Of a DNA stretch of 64,000 bases, positions 60,306-64,000 are shown in pieces (within the stretch, counting starts at the first letter, position 1; each line of letters opens with the position of its first letter). The DNA lies in contig JADNRV010000043.1 of the NCBI GenBank assembly GCA_015499995.1, positions 124,001 through 188,000 of the forward strand, written 5' to 3'. Position numbers and translations under genes: made by a program. Below the pieces are notes generated by a model, which was not told the DNA's origin, ran no database searches, and saw only the letters and a list, made by a program, of their open reading frames with translations. Origin of the DNA: Flammula alnicola. Lineage: Eukaryota > Basidiomycota > Agaricomycetes > Agaricales > Strophariaceae.

Positions 60306-62118
60306 ATGGCCACAAGTTATCCTGCCAGGATACCCGCTAGCGTGTTCACCAACCCGAGACGACGAAAACCCTCGCTCAAGAACTACGCCCCACTCGCGCC
60401 TCTGAAGCCGCTGCGCATTTCGAATGCGGACGACGTTTATATCCCTCGCCCCCCCACATTCATGTCCATCGCCTACCTGCGCGACGCTATATCTAGCATC
60501 GACGTTAAAATGGCGGCCCTCGTGAAGGAACGCGCCGAGCTGGAAACAAAGCTGGAGACAACCGTCAGGCTACAGTCGCCCGTTCTCCGACTTCCTAGCG
60601 AGCTTCTGTCGAGCATATTTACCATTGGCGTACTGGAGATGGGGGACGAGGATCCTGTCATGGTGCCCACGTTGATGCTGGTCTGGTGAGTGGCATGATA
60701 CTGCTCTCCCGGTGATTTCGGTATTGATTTTGCTCTACAGTCGATATTGGGCGGAAGTGGCGTTGAACACACCAATGCTGTGGGCGAAGATCTCAGTAAG
60801 CCCACACGATTCCTTGGAGAAGGCACGGAGACGACTCTCGCGGTCAAAGTCGTGTCCATTGGACATCACGGTGAATTTTGGGCCGCGTATAGAATATGTG
60901 CAGAGCATCACGGAGCACATCGTACACGCTATGGATTTATTCCGACCGGCTTTATGGCGGACGAAATCCTTCAGCCTCACCGTTCCTAGCCGACCTCATG
61001 CCTACACGGCTCTTCTACGCTGCCAGGAAGATGCTCCGATTCTGGAGAATCTGTCCATCCAAGTATATCACTCAATGCAGGACGATCATTACTCGAAACC
61101 CATAGTGCCCTTATTCAACGGATGCACACCGAACCTCCGTTCATGCTCTCTTACGTCATTCAATTTCGGATGGGACCTGACGCTGATGAAGCGGCTGCGT
61201 GTACTCAAGTTAGGAGGCTATTTCAACTCGTTTACACCCTCCGCCACGACTCTGCTTGACATCCTCCGACAATGTCCGGAACTCGAAGAGTTCGCCTTGC
61301 GAAACATGTCGGATGTGGACTCGAATCCTTGCTCAGTGGCCATGATTGACGATTTGGACTCGCCGATCGCGAGTAAAATTCACCTTCCTCGGCTAAAGAA
61401 GATGTCCTTCTACTACTCTGGTATCGCTCACACCCGAGAGATCATAAGCCATATTTCCTTCCCCAACCTCGAGTCCTTGGAACTGGCTTACCTCGAGAAC
61501 GCGACTTCCCTGCTACAGCTCCTATACGCCCAGGCATTAACCAGGCTTCCGCTGAAGTATTTGCGCATCGAGACTTGCCTATTCAACGAGATGAAATTTG
61601 TGAATTTGATTCGCAAGTTGCCGTCTTTAGTCACATTGGAACTCATTGATATCGAAGACATAACCTATATTACTTTGAAGGCACGTTGTAAAGCCTCTTG
61701 TATTTCAATCCTTATCATCTCAACTTGCATCCTCCAGGCCCTGTCCACATCCCAACCCTGGGCATGTTCTCGCCTTGAAAACATAACATTCGACGGATGT
61801 ACATCCTTCGACTGGGATTCGCTCCGCGCTTTCGTCGAATCCCGGCTTCCAGCCGACCCTCACGCGTATAAACGCTACCATACTAGCGTCGCGTCACTCA
61901 CGTCCTCAGCATCTACAGCAGCAGCGGACTACGAGAGAATGAAGAGCCGGCAGACCCGTCAAGCCGCACTGCTCGCTGGCCCCCACCGCATTCACATGAT
62001 TGACGTGACAAGATGTAACCAAATTAGCAAGGAGATGGTGCAATGGTTACGAATGTATGTCGCTTCTGTCAAATGCGAGTCAGCGAAGGGTGTGTGGGGT
62101 GAGCCTGCGATGCCGTGA
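60306..62118 (+). CDS. F-box/leucine-rich protein
   Basis: Exons 60306-60685 and 60741-62118 (intron GTGAGT...ACAG) give 585 residues. After a basic Pro-rich N-terminus and a short coiled coil (KMAALVKERAELETKLETTV), the F-box reads LPSELLSSIFTIGVLE...LVCRYWAEVALNTPMLWAKI. This is a common form in mushroom F-box proteins of SCF ubiquitin ligases. LRR-like segments follow (LENLSIQVY, LRVLKLGGYF, LEEFALRNMS, LESLELAYL, LKYLRIETC, LVTLELIDIED), and the C-terminus has HRIHMIDVTRCNQISKEMVQWL. The stretch encoded by 61681-61737 (19 hydrophobic residues, ARCKASCISILIISTCILQ) looks intronic: it begins GC after AAG and ends CCTCCAG, so a 57-nt GC-AG intron may remove it, leaving 566 residues. The substrate is unknown. 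Confidence 0.8.
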
Positions 62119-62374
62119 TACTTCTTTCTCGAACTTCTTCTGTTTCCCGTTCGATGCTTTCTTTGCCCATTTAGAATGTTTCCTTTTTCATCAAATTCAC
62201 AAGACATTTTTGGATACTTTAATTCATTCCTCGTCGTTTGCTTTCGACTTCGGTCAAAATCCTGCCCACGATTACTTATTATATAAGTGTAACCTTATTG
62301 TTCAAAGGAAATAGCAATGTACTCGTATCGAGAATGACCTACAATCCACATGTTGAACGCCATAAAGCAGAAAT

Positions 62375-63607
62375 TTACCACGGACTCTTAAGCTGAGCTA
62401 ATAACGCCTTCCTATTCTCTTCCTCTCGCCTTCTCTGTTTCTCAAACCCCCTATGACCGCGCCCAAACTGCTGCTTGCGTTTCCGGCTTTCCTCCGCTGC
62501 CTTGACGTGTGCCGCCAATGCCGCAGCACTGTGCGTAACACGTTTCTGGGAGGCTTTGTAGGGCCCCACGGTTTTAGCCTTCAACCCAATGCCCAATCTA
62601 TCAGATTTAAGCACGGTAGCAATAGGAGTGAGAAGGGCCTTCCGTGCATAGGGCGAAGCTTCCAGCGGCGTCATATGGTCCTCTGCAGTTGGAGCGCCGT
62701 CTATTCCTTGTTGAGTTGCTCCTTGCTCGCGGTCGACCTTCCCATCTTCAATACCCGGCTCTAATTCTTCTGACTCGTCCAAGTCCGAATCTGATAGTGT
62801 GAGGTCTATCATGTCAACGCTCCGTAGTTCACTCACGTCGTCGAAATCTTCTACTTTTACTTCCACTGTCTCCTTGACCGTGGATTGCCGAGATTTACCC
62901 TTTCCTTTGAGTTTGGTCGACTCGGAGGAGATCATGTCGCCATCTTGTAGAATATCTTCCACGGGTTTCCTGCGGATAACATCAGGGCCAAGGGGTTCGC
63001 CTTCGTTCCAACCCGACCGTTGGAGCATACCAAACCCCTTATTTGAAGGCCCTATCTCGAGGAAGACAGGCGGCGCATACTTCCCCTCCGATGGCAAAGG
63101 TGGAGGATTTCGAGCAAGGATATCTGCGAGACTTGGGGCGGGAGTAGATACGGAAGAGGAGGGTTCGGATTGTATGGCCTTCATAATGAACCAATTATTT
63201 TTGTTCCGTGACTCCACTTTCCTGGGTTTGGGAGCAGAAACTGGCTCTGGAGGTAAAGATGATGATTGATGAGCTGTGGCAATGGGGATTGTCTTGCTTG
63301 TCGAGGCATCAGGATGACTGCTGGTCAAAGAATGATACCACCCAGATAGCGTATTTCCCAGGGAACTGGTCGAGCTTTCGTTGAGTTTCGAAGAGCTTGC
63401 TTGTCCAGGACTCCATTCACCGTAAGGAATGGTTGCTGAGACGAAGTGTGGTGGTGGTGCTCGTCGGCGGGCGATACGTGATGCCTCAAGCTGCCATGCC
63501 TCCTCTGGATCTAATCCGTCTTCCGCCAGTTGACCTGTCTCCTGTTCTAGTTTCTCGCGATCCTCGGGATCATACTGTGAATGAATGTAATGTGTGACTG
63601 TGGCCAT
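62375..63607 (-). CDS. G-patch protein with a split G-patch and a SUMO-interaction-like motif
   Basis: One exon, 410 residues from the ATG at 63607 (MATVTHYIHSQYDPED); an in-frame ATG at 63631 would add eight residues. The N-terminal third is acidic then Ser/Pro-rich. The first half of a G-patch appears near residue 190 as SNKGFGMLQRSGWNEGEPLG. The second half (TPIATVLKSDRLGIGLK) comes about 118 residues later, after an insertion rich in Glu, Asp and Ser. The insertion contains VDMIDLTLSDSDLDESEE, which resembles a SUMO-interacting motif. The C-terminus is basic (RKRKQQFGRGHRGFEKQRRR), consistent with RNA binding. Proteins of this shape are found in fungi and compare with human GPANK1; a helicase-activating role is inferred from the G-patch. 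Confidence 0.75.
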   Translation of the reverse strand: MATVTHYIHSQYDPEDREKLEQETGQLAEDGLDPEEAWQLEASRIARRRAPPPHFVSATIPYGEWSPGQASSSKLNESSTSSLGNTLSGWYHSLTSSHPDASTSKTIPIATAHQSSSLPPEPVSAPKPRKVESRNKNNWFIMKAIQSEPSSSVSTPAPSLADILARNPPPLPSEGKYAPPVFLEIGPSNKGFGMLQRSGWNEGEPLGPDVIRRKPVEDILQDGDMISSESTKLKGKGKSRQSTVKETVEVKVEDFDDVSELRSVDMIDLTLSDSDLDESEELEPGIEDGKVDREQGATQQGIDGAPTAEDHMTPLEASPYARKALLTPIATVLKSDRLGIGLKAKTVGPYKASQKRVTHSAAALAAHVKAAEESRKRKQQFGRGHRGFEKQRRREEENRKALLAQLKSPW

Positions 63608-63758
63608 AGAAGAAGTATAAATGAGAGGCAAAATAGAGCGCTTATGGCGAGTCTTGGGTGACGCAAAACGGGCCGCCCATTTATGTTATGTAATGCACTC
63701 TGGATCCGGATATACCTGCCTGCTCAACTCTCAACTGCATCGCGAGTCTAGGCTTCAA
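63608..63758. promoter_or_regulatory. Shared divergent promoter, about 151 bp
   Basis: Lies between the start codons of the split G-patch gene (-) and the partial gene at the right edge (+). If the alternative G-patch start at 63631 is used, it shrinks to 127 bp. No specific site is recognised. Confidence 0.4.
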
Positions 63759-64000
63759 ATGGCAGAGATACCAAAGCTCATCTTGCCGAGCGGGGAATCC
63801 ATCTCTATACTCGATCCTCAACTTGAGACTGTCAGCACGTTCGTCACTTTACCATCCGTCATTCAGCGAAAGGCAATCCGCCTCCTGGACGATTTTCTAC
63901 AAGAAGTCCATGCCAGCGGTTCGGTTTCTCACTTGGTAGCGCTGGGACTGTTAGCTCCCGAAAATATCAACCGACTTCAACCAGGCTCTACCACCAATAT
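63759..64000 (+). CDS. 5' part of an unidentified gene, cut by the window end
   Basis: An open frame begins MAEIPKLILPSGESISILDP and stays open for 80 codons to the edge. It continues with helical sequence (IQRKAIRLLDDFLQEVHASG). No stop or splice site is reached. Neighbour-like codon use and the divergent arrangement support a real gene. I do not recognise the family. Confidence 0.55.
   Translation, partial: MAEIPKLILPSGESISILDPQLETVSTFVTLPSVIQRKAIRLLDDFLQEVHASGSVSHLVALGLLAPENINRLQPGSTTN

Overview
This 64 kb window looks like nuclear DNA from a mushroom-forming basidiomycete (Agaricomycetes). The evidence is the gene architecture (many short introns of about 50-70 nt, several microexons, one certain and one possible GC-AG intron) and families typical of that class: an Ecl1-like zinc protein, a membrane-tethered pseudokinase, a CK1-like kinase with a long tail, a seven-helix family with a conserved WDTLVLSPRTWRLW-type segment, F-box proteins and a microsomal P450. 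I resolved exon-intron structures by reading frame and family alignment from memory. No search was run.

Layout. 1-5793 has no recognisable gene. 5794-7345 (+) is a long Ecl1-family protein. About 7.35-20.4 kb is a 13 kb gene desert. It contains a non-autonomous CACTA-like transposon (12060-13582, 3-bp ACT target duplication) and several short tandem repeats. From 20.4 kb the window is gene-dense: VPS45 (+), ERV46 (+), a coiled-coil nuclear protein (-), a pseudokinase (-), a NUDCD1-like protein (-), tRNA-Ala(AGC) with an intron (+), an Ent3/epsinR-like ENTH protein (+), a small secreted protein (+), a CK1-like kinase (+), a hAT-type MITE (40119-40346, 8-bp target duplication), a multi-helix membrane protein (-) divergent from a single-pass membrane protein (+), an F-box protein (-), a damaged CorA-type Mg2+ transporter (-), a TMA23/GPATCH4 homologue (-), a P450 (+), prohibitin-2 (-) divergent from a PQ-loop transporter (+), a second F-box protein (+), a split G-patch protein (-), and the 5' end of an unidentified gene (+) running off the window.

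Functional links. VPS45, ERV46 and the Ent3-like protein all act in Golgi/endosomal vesicle traffic, but their proximity is probably chance. I see no biosynthetic cluster around the P450. Three gene pairs share short divergent promoters (134, 206 and about 151 bp).

Most notable: two mobile elements defined to the base by terminal repeats and target duplications; a CorA gene with an in-frame TAA plus a separate frame conflict, suggesting recent pseudogenisation; a membrane-anchored pseudokinase lacking the catalytic Lys and the DFG Gly; and a G-patch interrupted by about 118 residues carrying a SUMO-interaction-like motif. I did not find a convincing wholly new multi-gene system.
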